NCBI GenBank assembly: GCA_004352715.1
Contig: SCFE01000118.1
Location: 173,439 to 237,438 of the forward strand
Length of the DNA stretch: 64,000 nucleotides
Reading direction: 5' to 3'
Source: Hofstenia miamia
Taxonomy: Eukaryota > Xenacoelomorpha > Acoela
Part shown: one piece after another, positions 46,501-60,900 of the stretch
How the letters are laid out: every line of letters starts with the position of its first letter
Position numbering within the stretch: position 1 is the first letter of the stretch
Made by a program: the position numbers and the translations under genes
The notes under the pieces: generated by a model
Database searches by the model: none
What the model was told of the DNA's origin: nothing
The model's input: the letters and a program-made list of their open reading frames with translations, nothing else

Positions 46501-49500
46501 CCATATAATCTTCAATGGTGCATTGAAAACTTGAATAATTCTTTTGTGCAGCATAAATTTGGCTTTGGTGTTGTATGATTTCAAATATTCCACTCATATT
46601 GAGCATAAACAGTTCAAATGGATCTTTGACAAAAAATTTGCGAACAAGTTATTCCATGACAGGTTTGTTACTGTAGTTATCAATTGTGGGTACAGTAAGC
46701 TTGGGTGCAGATTTCTTCCATTTGGGGTTTTCTTTTCGTACTATTTTTGCACGCTTAGATTTTCTTATTGATGATTGATCTTCACTTTTATCATATGTAC
46801 ATGTACCTACATAAGCTTCAACATTTCATGGCACATCCACAATTTGTGTTTCACCTATTTCTTCATCATGTAATTCTTCGGAATCACTTATTTCATCAAC
46901 AGTTCTGGTGGAAGCTTTATGATATCATCAGTTTCATGTTGATAATTTGTTGGTAATTCATCTTCTATGGTTTCTAAAAACTTGTTGATATTCATAAGCT
47001 TTCTAGGTTTACTCATCTAAAAAAAGGTGAAAATTTAGTCAAAATACCACAATCCCCGATTGGGACTGTCATCATTCAACAATTCAAAAATGAATAATAT
47101 AAGATAGGGAGACTAAATACAGTACGGTATGATAAATATATATACATTTATTATTTATTTGATGGGTATATTGAAATTTACAAATAAAACAAATATACAA
47201 AATCGTAACTAGAAGTTGTGAAGTCGAAAATTGAAAAATAGTACAAATTTGAGGTGACATTTAGAACAAAAAATGTACTCAATGTAAAAGTGTATCAATG
47301 TGAAAATAAAATATTGTGTCTTTAAAATTATATAAATTAATTAATAATAATGAAACCTTCAAATAAAGAAGAAATTCCCTATATGGGGCTTGTGGCATGA
47401 AATGGGTTAAGACGCCAACATGCACTTACTACTTGTGTTAAATGACATTTTACTGAATTGTATTCTTTTAAGATTTAGTTATTAAAGTAATAAAAAGTTT
47501 ATATTCAAAATACTCAGCATAAAGCTAAAAATAATGAAATCAAAAATTCAATATACCTAGAAAATCAGATTAAAAGAAATAAGAAATTAAATTTTTCCTT
47601 TTGAACTATACACTCATATTGAATAATCATCTCGACTACTTCAAATTTTGAAGCAAATATAATCAGTTGAATTTTATATTATTTATAAATGATCTATATA
47701 CGAACAAATTTTTTGTTAAAATTACTAAGCCTCCAATTATTGTTAGTCAAACACATAAAAGTTCTTAATTGGAGATATATTTTAAGAATTTACAGTTAGA
47801 ATATGTTGACCATATCAGTTCACAACTAAGAAAAATTGCATAAAAATATTTATTCCATATGAAAAGACATACTTCTATTGCATGTTATGAGTTACAATTT
47901 TGTTTACTAGCCTTTTGCAGTGTTACAAATGGGCTGTTTTTCTGGGTCATTGAAGTTTGGATTGCATAAATTATTCAGAGTTTTTTGTAAATTGAATAAA
48001 GAAATTGAGATTAGCCTGATATGGGATTGAGTTTAAGTTTTACAGCCCAGCGCTGTACTCCTCAATAATTAACAACGGAGGAGGGGGGGGGNGGGGGGGG
48101 GGGCTCTACGTTTGAGCACTGTATTACTATGTTATATTTTGACTAAACATAATTTCTCAACAAATAAAATCCAACACTCCACACATTAAATTAGCTTTAA
48201 TAAGGAAGAGGCAAAGAAGCGAATTTAACAAAGTGGGCTGAGCCCCCTAAGCACCCCCTCGAGTACACCTAGGGTCCAGCCTATTCTTGTCTACGAGTCC
48301 ACCACAGCTTCTATGAGGATAAATATTAAGATACATCTCCTGCTAATGATAAATTGATAGGAAACAAATTGAAGGCTGATGAAAAACATTTCTAAACTTT
48401 GATGATAAATTCCTATATTTTTATCATCATTGAAGATATCAACTAATCATTTTTATGAATTATTTTTCACGTCCTTTTAATCCATTGAAAGTTTTGACAG
48501 CATTATGAAAAAACTAAAAATATTAAAGCGTGCTGCTGAATTCAATAATTATGAAATATTGTACCATTATTATCAAACATCATTTTCAACTTATTGACAT
48601 TCTGCTAAATAATGTATATTGGAAAAAGCGTTTTTTGTTGGAGTAATATAATTATTGTTTGTTAGCTATTCTATGAAAATGAATGTACTTTAAATGTCAA
48701 TTGTCTTTCACACTGAGGATACGTACTTGTTACATATTTAGTTAAAATGTATTAAGAAACGACAGCTTTAAGTTTCCTTCTATAATAATTCCAATCCATT
48801 CTAATTCTATTGCTTCGTTTTAATTATTGGACATATTTCTTGATAAGCAGTAAAAATTCTCCAGCAAACCATAGACAGAGGCAAGGATAGTATAAACTGT
48901 CCTTGACAAAGGCAATAAAAAATTGAATCATGCCATGCAGAAGAATCATAAAACAAAAAATAGACGCGTAATTTGAAACTTTGCAAGATTTCATAACATA
49001 ATGCCTAAAATAATAGGGTGATATCAGAATTTAAATTTTTTAAAATTTTATTAAAAAAACACACTTAGATAGCAAACGTTGAGCCTCATCATTTGAAATA
49101 TTTTGAATTTAAAAAAATGAGTAGGATAAATTTCTTATAGTTATCAAATTTAAGTTCCTTTAAGATATAGAAAAACAAGTTGGTGTACATAAACTATTTG
49201 CTAAGTAAAATTTCGAAGATGAAAGAAATCATGTTAAATTAAATGAAGGTGGACTAATTTTAGAGAGAACCATAGCGAAATAGAACGGAGAAGAAGAAAT
49301 AAGATGTCAATATACATTCAAGAATTATCAGACATGATTCCAACCTGTGCAACTCTTACTAGAAGACCGGATAAGTTAACGATCTTGCGTATGGCGGTAA
49401 CTCACTTGAAGTCTCTCAGAGGATCCATCTCTTCAAATAGGAATGACCCTTCATGCAAACCGTCTTTCTTAACTGATCAAGAACTGAAGCAGTTGGTATT

Positions 49501-52500
49501 AGAGGTAATGTGTACTCGATCTTAAGTTATTTGAAAAATCATTTTAGCTGCAATAAATTCATTTAGAACAAAAATATGAAAATCTCAATTCTCAACTTAT
49601 TGTACAATCACGTTAGCTATTATATATCATACAGTACACTTTGCTTAGAAGAGCATTGGTGGGAATGTATATTAAAAATATGTATACATATTAGTAAAAG
49701 TTGTTGTTCTACTGCAGGGATTTCAATACAATACCAAAGCTAATGCTCCATTTCCGATCTTTTCATTGTCTATAAAATTTTTGTGCTAAATGGATAAAAA
49801 TGCAATGAAATTTTTTAATATCAATACATGAAATGCAATTAACTGCAAAATGGATTTTGCAATTTTAAGCGTTGATTAAATTAATTCAATTTTGATGCAA
49901 AATTAGCTATGAATGTTGGTGTTTTAACAAACCCACTAACATGCGTTTCAAGAAGAGACATACGCAGAATTATCTGTTGAGGGCATCTCAGTCGTGATCA
50001 ACTCAAATAACCAAAAGGTGATTAAAGCCATGCGAAATTTTCAAAATATTGAAAATGCACCGCACATCTGGGTTTTTATATATTTTAATTTCTTACAGAA
50101 AATTTTTGATTTACCAATCAAAATCAATGTTGCAAATAAGCACGGGGGATGACACATGTTTCGTTTCAGGTCTTAAACCCAATTTCAGAAATATTTAAAT
50201 TTGCAATATAATAGAAAATTTCTTCAACTCAAATACATCTAAATGAAGGCATTCTCGAAACATATTTATTTAAAAGCAAACCAACACTGAAAACTTGTGA
50301 AATGAACCTCAATAATTACTGAGCAGTTTTTCTCAATTTTCGCTTACATAAACTTCATTCAATTATACGATCCACACCATACGACACCAGGTTTAATCAA
50401 AACAAATGTTTTCTAATGAAAAATATTTTTTATTCCCTAGTTCAATACAATCAGTTTCCCAATACAAATACCAACTAAGGACTATACCAATGTATCAAAA
50501 AACGTCAATAGCATTTCTCAATATCAGTCAGAACAAACTAAAATGGTCTTAATTCTTTCTAGCAAAATATAATGAAAATGGCAATGTATCATAAGTATAT
50601 GTTCCTATAGCCCTAGAAATTGAAGTGGAAGGAAATGAATTTCTTGACTACTTTAATAAATGACTAACTAGTTTCAATTGGCCAATTAATCATGAATTCT
50701 ATAGAAATATTTCGTAATCTAAGAGTAAAAAACTTATTGCAAATGCTTGCTTACATTCAGATTCAACCTCAACTGGTCAATTACAAAAATCTTTTTAAAG
50801 TCACAAAACTCCATGAATTAAGGAGTCATTGTAATTTCATTAGCATATTAGCATTTGTATTAAATTTATTAAAATTATTAATCTATCGTATAAGATGTGA
50901 AAGCAATCTTCGCGAATTTATGTCAATTTTTTATAAAAATGAATATTTGCTAGCAAAATTAGTTTAAAAACATTTAGGCTGCTGATGGCTTTTTGTTTGT
51001 TGCTAATTGTGAAGATGGACGCTTAATTTATGTTTCAGACGCAGTTTGTCCCATCCTAAACTACACCCAGGTATGCATACCCATTCTGTAAAAAGAATAG
51101 AAAAAACTTATGTAAAACAAGTTACTTAAATAATTGCTCATATGAAATTATCAGTTTGATTACGTATCTTCATCATGTGTGCTTTCATTATTGTAAAAGT
51201 GAAATTTCATAAATCAACTATTACATTGCAAATGCGTTTATATATCCACAAAATTATTTCTTACATTCAAATTATATCATTCTTTAAGTACTAAGACATT
51301 TTCTAAATGCTTATGTATATAAGCCCATAGAAAGAAAGTTTTGTTGTTAGGTAAAATAGCAATACTTTTATATCATAAATTTAAACTATGAATGAAATGT
51401 ATAAAATATATTATTTTACTGCTAACTCTTCTTCAATGATTTAGCAAGAAATGATGGGACACAGTTTATATGAATTTGTAACAGCTAACGACCATCCAAA
51501 ACTGAGAGAACATCTTTCCACATCGGAATCTGCTGGCACTGGCAGAGTCTTAGATTTAAAAAGTACGTTAATTTTTTAAAAATAAATTCCACAATTATAC
51601 CAATTCTTTTAGCTGGTACAGTAAAGAAAGAGAGCAACCACGGTATGTACATTAATCACAATGAAGTACAGTATATTGCGCCTATAAGTCCTTTTGTGTT
51701 TATGCAATCTTGTCGCTTTAATCACTTGGTTTTTAAAGGTGTTGTCTTATGTTGGTGCTCTCTATTTATTGCGGATTGCAACATTAACACGAATGAGTTT
51801 AAAACAGTAGCTTTTCTTCAGACGAAACATCTTTTAACAATTCACATTTCATGCGATGATAAATTACAATATTTGAAAAAGCTAGATCGTACGCTCAATT
51901 AAAAAAAAACACTAGGCAGTCAGGGTAAACGTTATCTCATTTATGCTGACCTCGACTTCCTAGGTTGAATAAACTATCAAATTGTTTTTAGCTTTGAAAT
52001 TACTTCTAGAACATCATAAAATGTCACATGCAATTGTAGTGCTTTCTAGGAATTGATACAATAAATTACATTTTGTGTAGGTATTTACTTTTACAATGAC
52101 TTTAGGGCAACTTGATGCCGATAAATAATGACTAATTTTGTAATCAAATGGGCTGTGTCTAAGCCGCTTTGGGCCAATGAAATGACGAAAATGGATAACT
52201 CTTTCAAATTCTAAAATATGTAACAAATGTCACTAACCTTATAAGTTATAGGGGGCTTGATGCGAAATAATTCTGGATCAAGACGGAACTTTCTCATTCG
52301 AATGAAACTGGGTCGAGCTCACAATCCTTTTGAAACTTGCGATAGATTTGCAGAAGCTCGAAGAAAGGCTTGCCTGCCTACTAGATTCGGAGAAGAGCTT
52401 TGTGCTGTTGTTCATATAACTGGATACATTAAGCAAATGCATTATTCAGGTTTGTCTTCTACTAGACTAGAAACCTTTCTAATGAATACAAGGCTACATA

Positions 52501-55500
52501 TTCCAGAGAATCCATTTCGAAAGCATTAGGATTCTTAGTTTAATATATATATATGCTTAAGCGGACATTTAGAATTATGCAGTGCCCATAGCTAGTTACG
52601 AAGGTTAAGGAACGAAATCCTCAAAAATCATTGTATATGTATGCATCAGACTCCAAATAACAAATCATGATAGGCATATTATTAGATGCCCAAAATATAT
52701 ATATTATTATGTAGATGTTGATTAAGCTCACATTTAACGCTAAGCAGAAAGCTACCTTGAATTAAAGCAATTTGATAAAATTGCATAAAACTACAAACAA
52801 TTCAAATTTAATTTTTCTGGTTGCTTGATTAATTTCTAAACCTTTGGAATTTTCCAAAAACATGTGTGATAAAAACAACAACACAAAATAGTCGTCAACG
52901 TTTTCAAATGTTTAAGATGACTTCTTGCATGGCTTATAATAACTTCCAGACGCGATAGTACATTTTCACATTCTTGTGTAGTGAAATGCCTTAGATTTTT
53001 CAAACTGCTAGTCAAGTATGTTAATCATTTGAAAGTCAGTCTGTATTAAATTTTAATGCCAATTTCTAGAAACCTTTGGAATTCGATGAATTAAAAATAT
53101 TCGAATTAATTAAAAATGTAATAAAAGGACCCATAAATTTGAGAATATCACAGAGAAGTCCACATACGTGTGTTGATTACAAATTATTTTTCAATTATTT
53201 TAACTTGTCATATCTATGCATAGCAACATTTGAAGACATTTTATGTAGGCAGCAGTATTGGTATTGAGACTGTCTCATGTAATTCTTGAATGATCAATAG
53301 GGTCTTCCAATAAACCTAAAGACCTTTTTGCGAGGCAAAGAAGACTAATCGATTATTATGGTAATTTTGATGATGCAGTAAGAATCGTGAAATTTTTAAT
53401 TTGATGATACTTCGTTGAAATTTTATCATAATAATTTTTTAAAACTCTTAATTCTATGAAATGTTTATTTAAAAAATTATATATTTTCGTAAATTACAAT
53501 GAATATAGTACAACCTAAAAATTAACTATCGTCAAAATAGTTAAAACTGTATTAATTTTGGACTTTGAAAATGTACAATTTCAATTGTATTCTTACTTTT
53601 TATTAAAATAATTCTAGATTTGACATATGTGTATGCGTATTTCTATCATATACATGGATATAGAAAAGACATTCATTTGTAAAGTAGTAAATTGAATGAT
53701 CTCACCAATTTGTCATATTGGTTAAATTTTGGCTATGCTCCAAAAGAACTTGTGTTAGTTTTAACAACCATGTTCAAAACGTTTGCAAATATAACAATTT
53801 TTTTATGAAGCAATTAATGACTTAAGCTTCATTGTCAGGGCCTTTGTATGAACATATTACTTCTTAATACTCTAATAGTCTACATGTCTCAGGACGTCTT
53901 GGGTATGTCTTTGAGAATGGGCATAAAGACTCTCAAAATAATTATAAACTAGTACCCAAGATTAACGTAAATAATTAAAAAAAAATTGCCCTAACTAAGA
54001 ATAGAACGAATGTTTTAGATAATACATGCGAGACGGATGGGGAAAACATTGCAGAGAGCTCATGTTGTCTAGTTGCACTCGCTCAGTTTCAAGTAACTAG
54101 CGCCTGTCACGCACCCGATCTAGATGGCTCTCAACCTTTTGATTTCGTGATTAAACTTTCACTAGATGGCGCATTAAAATTTGCTGATCAGAGGTATGGA
54201 ATATTTTTCTGTGTTTCTATAATTTATTTAGACTAAATGGAATACTTGGGTATGAAAGAAACTTTTTGTTTAACAAGTATCTTCATCAAATTTGTCACCC
54301 TGATGAGCAGAAATCTGTTAAAGATGCAATTGAAAAAGGTAAATTTACAATTGATAATTTCCACGTAACAAATGTCTTAACATTAAATTGTCTTTGGTGT
54401 CCTTTTAGTGGGACAACATATTTTGCTACATTTTCAAAAAATTTTCTCCTGGCCTCCGAAGAAGTTTTGAAATCGTATGAAATTAATAAATTTGGTTTGC
54501 ATCATTATTGGTTGACTTGCTTTCTTTTAATGTTAAAAAATTGTACATTAGGTAATTGCTGTAAAGAAGTACATTAATGATGAAATTGTCAATAAAAATT
54601 TAGGTTTTTGAATCAGTTTCAAAGCCTCTCTATGCTTAATATTCAGGTATTAGGGAGCAATAACTAACCTCTACTATTTACGTTTGTCATGGGTCATGTG
54701 CAAAGTCAGAGATTATAAATCTAAAAAAATCTAATGTTTAGGGTTAACTATTTCAAAAATATATATTTGTTTTTTTAATATAAAGCCGCTGACTGGATTA
54801 AATAATTGCATTTATATTTAAAGACTTCAAGAAACAGTCGAAAACCCACTTTAAATTATTGAAGAGAAAGGATAAATGTTCTTTTGAAAATATTTTTATC
54901 TGTTTTGATGAAATACGCAAAAGTTTCCACAATTTCATAATAATTTAGGAACTAAAATTTTCTAGATGAATGAACATAATCTCTTGTACAGAGTCTAGGC
55001 AGTAATTTAAATGTGATGAATCCTCATATTCAAGCACTGCTAATTTTGAGGTTTGTCAACTGGTCAATGCTCGTTGAAGATTACTGGGAGATTTTTAGCA
55101 CATGGTATTTCCTCACAGTATGTGTCAGAAGTGATAGTTTAAAGGAATTTAATGAAGTATTACTCTGCCATTTTCGAGTTCAGATAGTCTGGCCACGAAC
55201 CTAACTAAAGTCATATATTTGATAAGTTACATAATAGAATTTTCTTTTTCTGAACTTGTTTTATTGCAAAACACCCTGATACCACGAATAGCAGACTGCG
55301 CATAGTACTACCAATATGCAAACCATGACAAATAAAAAGTGACCATTTTAACAAATTTTATAAACTCGGGTAATGCAAAACTGTATTCATGCTTGATTAA
55401 GTAGATTTGAAGTTGCAGCTAGTTATGGTCTAATGGACTTTGATTAGATGGGTATGTGGACCTTAGGTATGGAAGGAATTTGTATTTCTTTTAAAAATCG

Positions 55501-55860
55501 GAGTTTTTCTCGAAAAATAGTTAACATTTCCGTCCAGCAGCACTGTTTACAAAAAATATTTGTTGTATAAATGGCCATGTAAAATCAAAAATACTTAAGT
55601 ATATAAATCCTGCAAAGGAAGAAATCTTTCATGTACTACTGCGAACCAATTATGCAATCGATGCAGCTATAAACAACAAATAGCATATAAAAATCAACTA
55701 CTAATACACAACAATACAGAATTCTACTAAATCTGTTTTAGAAAGTGTCTGCAAAAATAGTTATTGTAAATTTAATTACCGAATTATTTTTATGCTGAAG
55801 GAATTTCAATTCAAGAATATGAATTTATATACACTAAAAATCAAATATTTAGCCCATTGT

Positions 55861-55897
<37 letters not shown>

Positions 55898-57873
55898 CTG
55901 ACTCATTAGGCTACTAGTTGAAGAGCTGAGAAAATTTAGATTATACCAAAATAAAGTAGAAAATGAAATAGATATTATTTTTCGATTGAACACATTCTAT
56001 GTTGAACAAATAGCTCTACAAATTCCATTACATAACTGAATGGTTTTTTTTAATGAATGTCGATTGTTTAATGCAATTTTTACGTATTGAAGGTGAAGTG
56101 TTACTAAGAGCTTCTTTTCTCTATTTGGTTTTATTAATTTTTTATATATTAATCAAGCATACATGGAGTATCGAGGTACATCTAGTGCATATGGAACGTA
56201 TATGTTTAGATGTACATGCATGCACCATATAATATTTTAATTATATTGATTTTAGCAATTGCTCTGAAAGGAAGAAAGGTTTCGTTGAATATTCGTCTGC
56301 AGCATATAAATTCAGAGTGGATTCCATGCAAAGGCGTCTGCTATGCATTTTGCAATCCATGTTCTAGAAATATTGAATTTTTGTTAGTGAATTTCAGTAC
56401 AAGGTAAGACATGTGCAAAAAAAGTAAATACATGTAGTTAAGACATAAATAGGAAAATTTCAAACATGTAGACGTTTGAAAATCATAATTTATTTTACTC
56501 AACCTTTATGAACGCATATGCAGAAAATTTAATATGTTTATATTTATTTGAGAGATATTTTGCCAGGAATTTTGATTTCAACTTGAATCGAATTAATCAG
56601 TATTTCATAATAACTTAATTATTCGAACCTGATTTTTTACTCGAACTGGGCTTGGCCTTAACAAATAGGGTCATGTGCAACACTAGTCTATATGTACTTA
56701 ACAAGAAAAAATGCTAAGCAAAATCAGACAAAACTCATACATGTAATATTTTTATAACTACCTTTCAACCAACCGAAAATTAGTTCATAGCGTTTTTAAA
56801 CTGTTGAATAGCATATTGACATATCACTTGAAATTGACACATATTATTGATCCTCACCATGCATATGATGTCCAGCAACTGTAAAAATAAAGGCTTTTTT
56901 AAAACAACTATATTTCAAAGTAAGAAGAATGTTTTCTAACATATCCTAAACTGATATGTAAATTTTTCGAAATTCTCTGACCCGAACTATAAATTACTTA
57001 TGGTTAACTATTGGCAATGATACGCATATAATGTAGAACGCCAATGCATTTAAGAATCACATGCGTTTCTAATTAAATATTGTATATTTAACTTAAACAT
57101 ATTGTAAAAGCTGTAAATTGAAACTACCTTAACTACACACAGTGCGGGACTGAGAAATATTGTTTTTTAATGCTTTTCATAAAAGAGGCCTAGCTATCAC
57201 AATGTTGAATGTAGGATTGAAATTCCGGGGGTGCCGGTTTCACCTAAAGGGGTATGCAGCTAAATCATAACATGGACTAGAGTTGAAGGGAATTGATACA
57301 TGTTAGTAACATGTAAAAAGCGAGATTCATTTTATAAATTTCAGGAATATCTAATTACAATAATATAATAAAGTTATTAATTTAAAATATAATTTCATTT
57401 AGTGATATTTGAACTTTGGAGAGAAATAATTCATAACAATATGTAAAGATTACCAAAACCTAAGTTATGAACATAAGTACACTCTTTATTGCTTATGCAC
57501 AGTAATATGTAACGCAAATACATGATTATCAAAAATGCTTGACAAAACTGTATTGGAGTACGTTCGAAAGTGACACCAAAATCTACTTGGTAAATGCATT
57601 TAATGAAACACAATTGCAAAATTTATTAGATTCTGGTAAACACGGTAAATTTTTAGGCCTTAGAAGCCTAGCTGTATTGCGTAATTGGTCATATATAATA
57701 TTCACCATTTTTCTCCTAATTTATCTGGACTTACACTCATCTTGAATAAAATTAGTTATTCATTATAAAATCCCTGTTTAATTCAGTTTGAAGTCAAAAC
57801 AAATTTTAAACTTATGACTTCTAAAAGCCGTGACTTGGAATTTGAAACCGCAGTTGCAAAAGCTCAGGTCGTC

Positions 57874-57907
<34 letters not shown>

Positions 57908-60900
57908 AAAACAGCTCTTTAGAATCAACTCACAACCCTACTCCATTTCCCATGATGATACACAAAGATCAAAAATTGGAATTCATCAAACAGGTCAGAC
58001 AGCGTCATTCTAATTCAAAACAGATTTTTTTTTGCAGTATTTGAAAGATTTTCAAAGTTTTAGATTCAACTACGATGAAAAATATATTCTCATGAAAAGG
58101 AAGGGAAGCATTAGAAGTTATTTTAATAAATGTGAATAATTCCTCGCCTCTTTTTTCTGCTAAATTGCCTATAAAATTAGGTAAACTAGAGTGTAATCAT
58201 TAAAATTAGGCTGCCACGCAAAATATCATTGATTAGTATTATCATTACAGTTCCAGTGTCAAGAAATGAGCACAAATCCATATTATGAAAAAATAATTTG
58301 TTTGTTAATCATCCCAAGTTTCTTAATTCCGGGATTACATTCAAAGCCTTTGTTGAAATTCCATAGGCTTCCTACGATATAAGATATCTAGAGCTGTCCG
58401 TAACATTATTATAATTGGTTGTTCTCAACACACCTGGTTACCTGCAGGAGAATATATAGGATTTTCTGATGAAACTACATCGCAGTTGTTATCAAGTTGA
58501 GTGAACATTCACGTGGCACATTCCTCCATAAACTGTTGAAACATAGCAAAAATAGGCTCTTAAGAGAAATTGTTCCATCTTAGATCTTAATTATTTAAGA
58601 AAGTTCATATAATATATTAATTGAGGGTGGGACTCTACATCCATCCCCCCCCCTAAGTACGTCACTTGTCTTGAAAATCGTCGTAACACGTTAAATTTTC
58701 AGGTCTCTTGAACTCTATATTTGATAATTGGATATATCACAGCAGAAGATTGCTTCTTGCATATTTTAGCTTTAGATTCAGTTTCTTAGACAATACAATT
58801 TGCAACGACGCTTCAATTTTAAAATGAGCTCAACTCGTCGTTAATTGATGCCGGAAAAAGCCGCGTTATTGGCGATGATGTTTGTGATGTTTGAATGTCT
58901 AATTCAATGATTCATGTGGAGCTGACGGAGGCAACAAAGTTTTTGTTAGACAAAGATTTCGAACTTGATGTTCCAAATTTGTTAAGTGCCAATGATGAAA
59001 AAATTTGCTCTTTACCATTAAAACTTGACGTACGTTTAATGCATTTTTGTCCTAAGTAAATTCAGCAAGTTGTTGTTATGAACAGACTCATTTTGAGTCA
59101 CATATAAGAGTTTATCTGTCGGTTGTGCACTTTTAATAAAGCATGTTAAGAGGTGGAGATGGTCAATATAATTCGCTCAGAGGAACGAATTTTAGTTAGA
59201 GGAGGACAAGTTGCATTTATTACCTAACACATTAACTAACTCAGGAGAATTTTATTGTTTAAGTTATAAAATTTAGAGAGTATTTTTCTGAAAGGTTGAT
59301 TTTAGGGGCATCGGCCTCCCTTTCTTTGTATTTTTACATTAGCATCCAATCCGCATTCACAATTATAAAATTATTAATCCCCATATAATGAACAATTATT
59401 GCAACAAAAAATAATGATTATATGCATATACATATTTTTACGCAGATACATACTTGTAAAATTCATAAGAACTAATATTTTATTTTACAATTATGTTGTA
59501 AAATTTACATCAATATCCAACTATTTACTTTTAGCATATATATATATATATATATATTCAAATCAAATATTGTGTTGCAAATGTAATTGCAAATAGGTAT
59601 TCAAATCACTAGAATTTAACTAGAATTGTTGTAATTAAAAAACAATAAGACTATTCACAAGACTAATAGGGAATGTTGGCTATCCCATAATAAATACATT
59701 GTAAGCAGAAGCGTTTTATAATTCAAACCTGCAAGACCTATTGACAGAGTTATCATATTTGAATTACTTAGTTCGTATCTGCTACGATGCTGACAATCTA
59801 CAAATCCATGCATTTATCCAATCCATTTCCACCCTTGAGCATGCAGCATTAGTAGATATTCCTCTTATATATATATATATATATATATAGCATTGTAAAG
59901 AAACAACTTCGTATATTCTTTGAAGATTATGTTATTAATCATTTTGAATTGAACAATACTTGCTTATGGTTTCTATCTTGCAATTGCAGCAATTGTAGAG
60001 AAGTAAGATCCTTTCATAAATAGAAATAATGTGATATTTGAAAAGTATTTTTTTTTATTTTCCAAAATTTTGTTTTATTTGTAAATTAAGTTTGTAGCGC
60101 TTTATAAGCGAATTGAAGTCATTTAGTAGTAGTAGTAGTAGTAGTAGTAATATGATTTTGTAAACTATATTTTGTCTAAAATTCATGTTGCAATTCTCAA
60201 AACATTCTGGTAGCCATAAATATTTACAGTCCACCTGTGAATCTCCCTAAAGTTTTTGAATGGAAAATTTTATGGAAATTTAATAATTATATCCAGCATT
60301 TCGAAAAAAAGATTTCTGGATATAAAGATGTTGAATTTACAAACACATTCTATTTTGACAAATGCATTTTGATTGAAGCCTATAGCAGCAGCTTGTAGCC
60401 TGTTTTAATTTTGAATGTAGATACCATAGCAAATAAAATGTAATTTATCATTCGTATGTTACTTTATTAAATATATTCGAAATGTTTATAGGGAAACAAA
60501 CGGATGTAATTTTTTAGATCATTTGTGCCCCACGTCATACGTTTCGCCTGTTATTTCGTGCGTTGAAAGATCGAACGATTCACCTCAATTAATAAGAAAT
60601 TCAAATACTGTAAATATTTCCTTTATATTTTATATATGTATTGTCTGGGGTCAATTACCTACTATATGTTAAACACCAAAATACCAAGAATTTTAAGCAG
60701 AGAAGGAAGTGAGATGGAGGCTGTTTGAATTTCAGGTAGAGTTCTGTGGGAACATGCAATCCCATAGACTAGGACCATATACAAAGAAGTTCGATTCACA
60801 GAATATTACGCATAATTTGACATTTTTATCCAAAATAGAAGTTATACCATGGGGCCATGTAATCAGAATATTGTTTGGGGCTAGGCAAATTCGAATAGGA

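Noticed and set aside
50692-50967. 91-codon frame in an ARNT intron
   Set aside because: Low complexity, no motif, and no splice context. A chance frame in AT-rich DNA.
58388-58500. ARNT alternative last exon (frame with [17 protein letters not shown] and a stop)
   Set aside because: The phase fits exon 9, but the acceptor lies in AT-rich sequence without other support, and the far 3' exons with the WQGEWPG motif give a better gene end.
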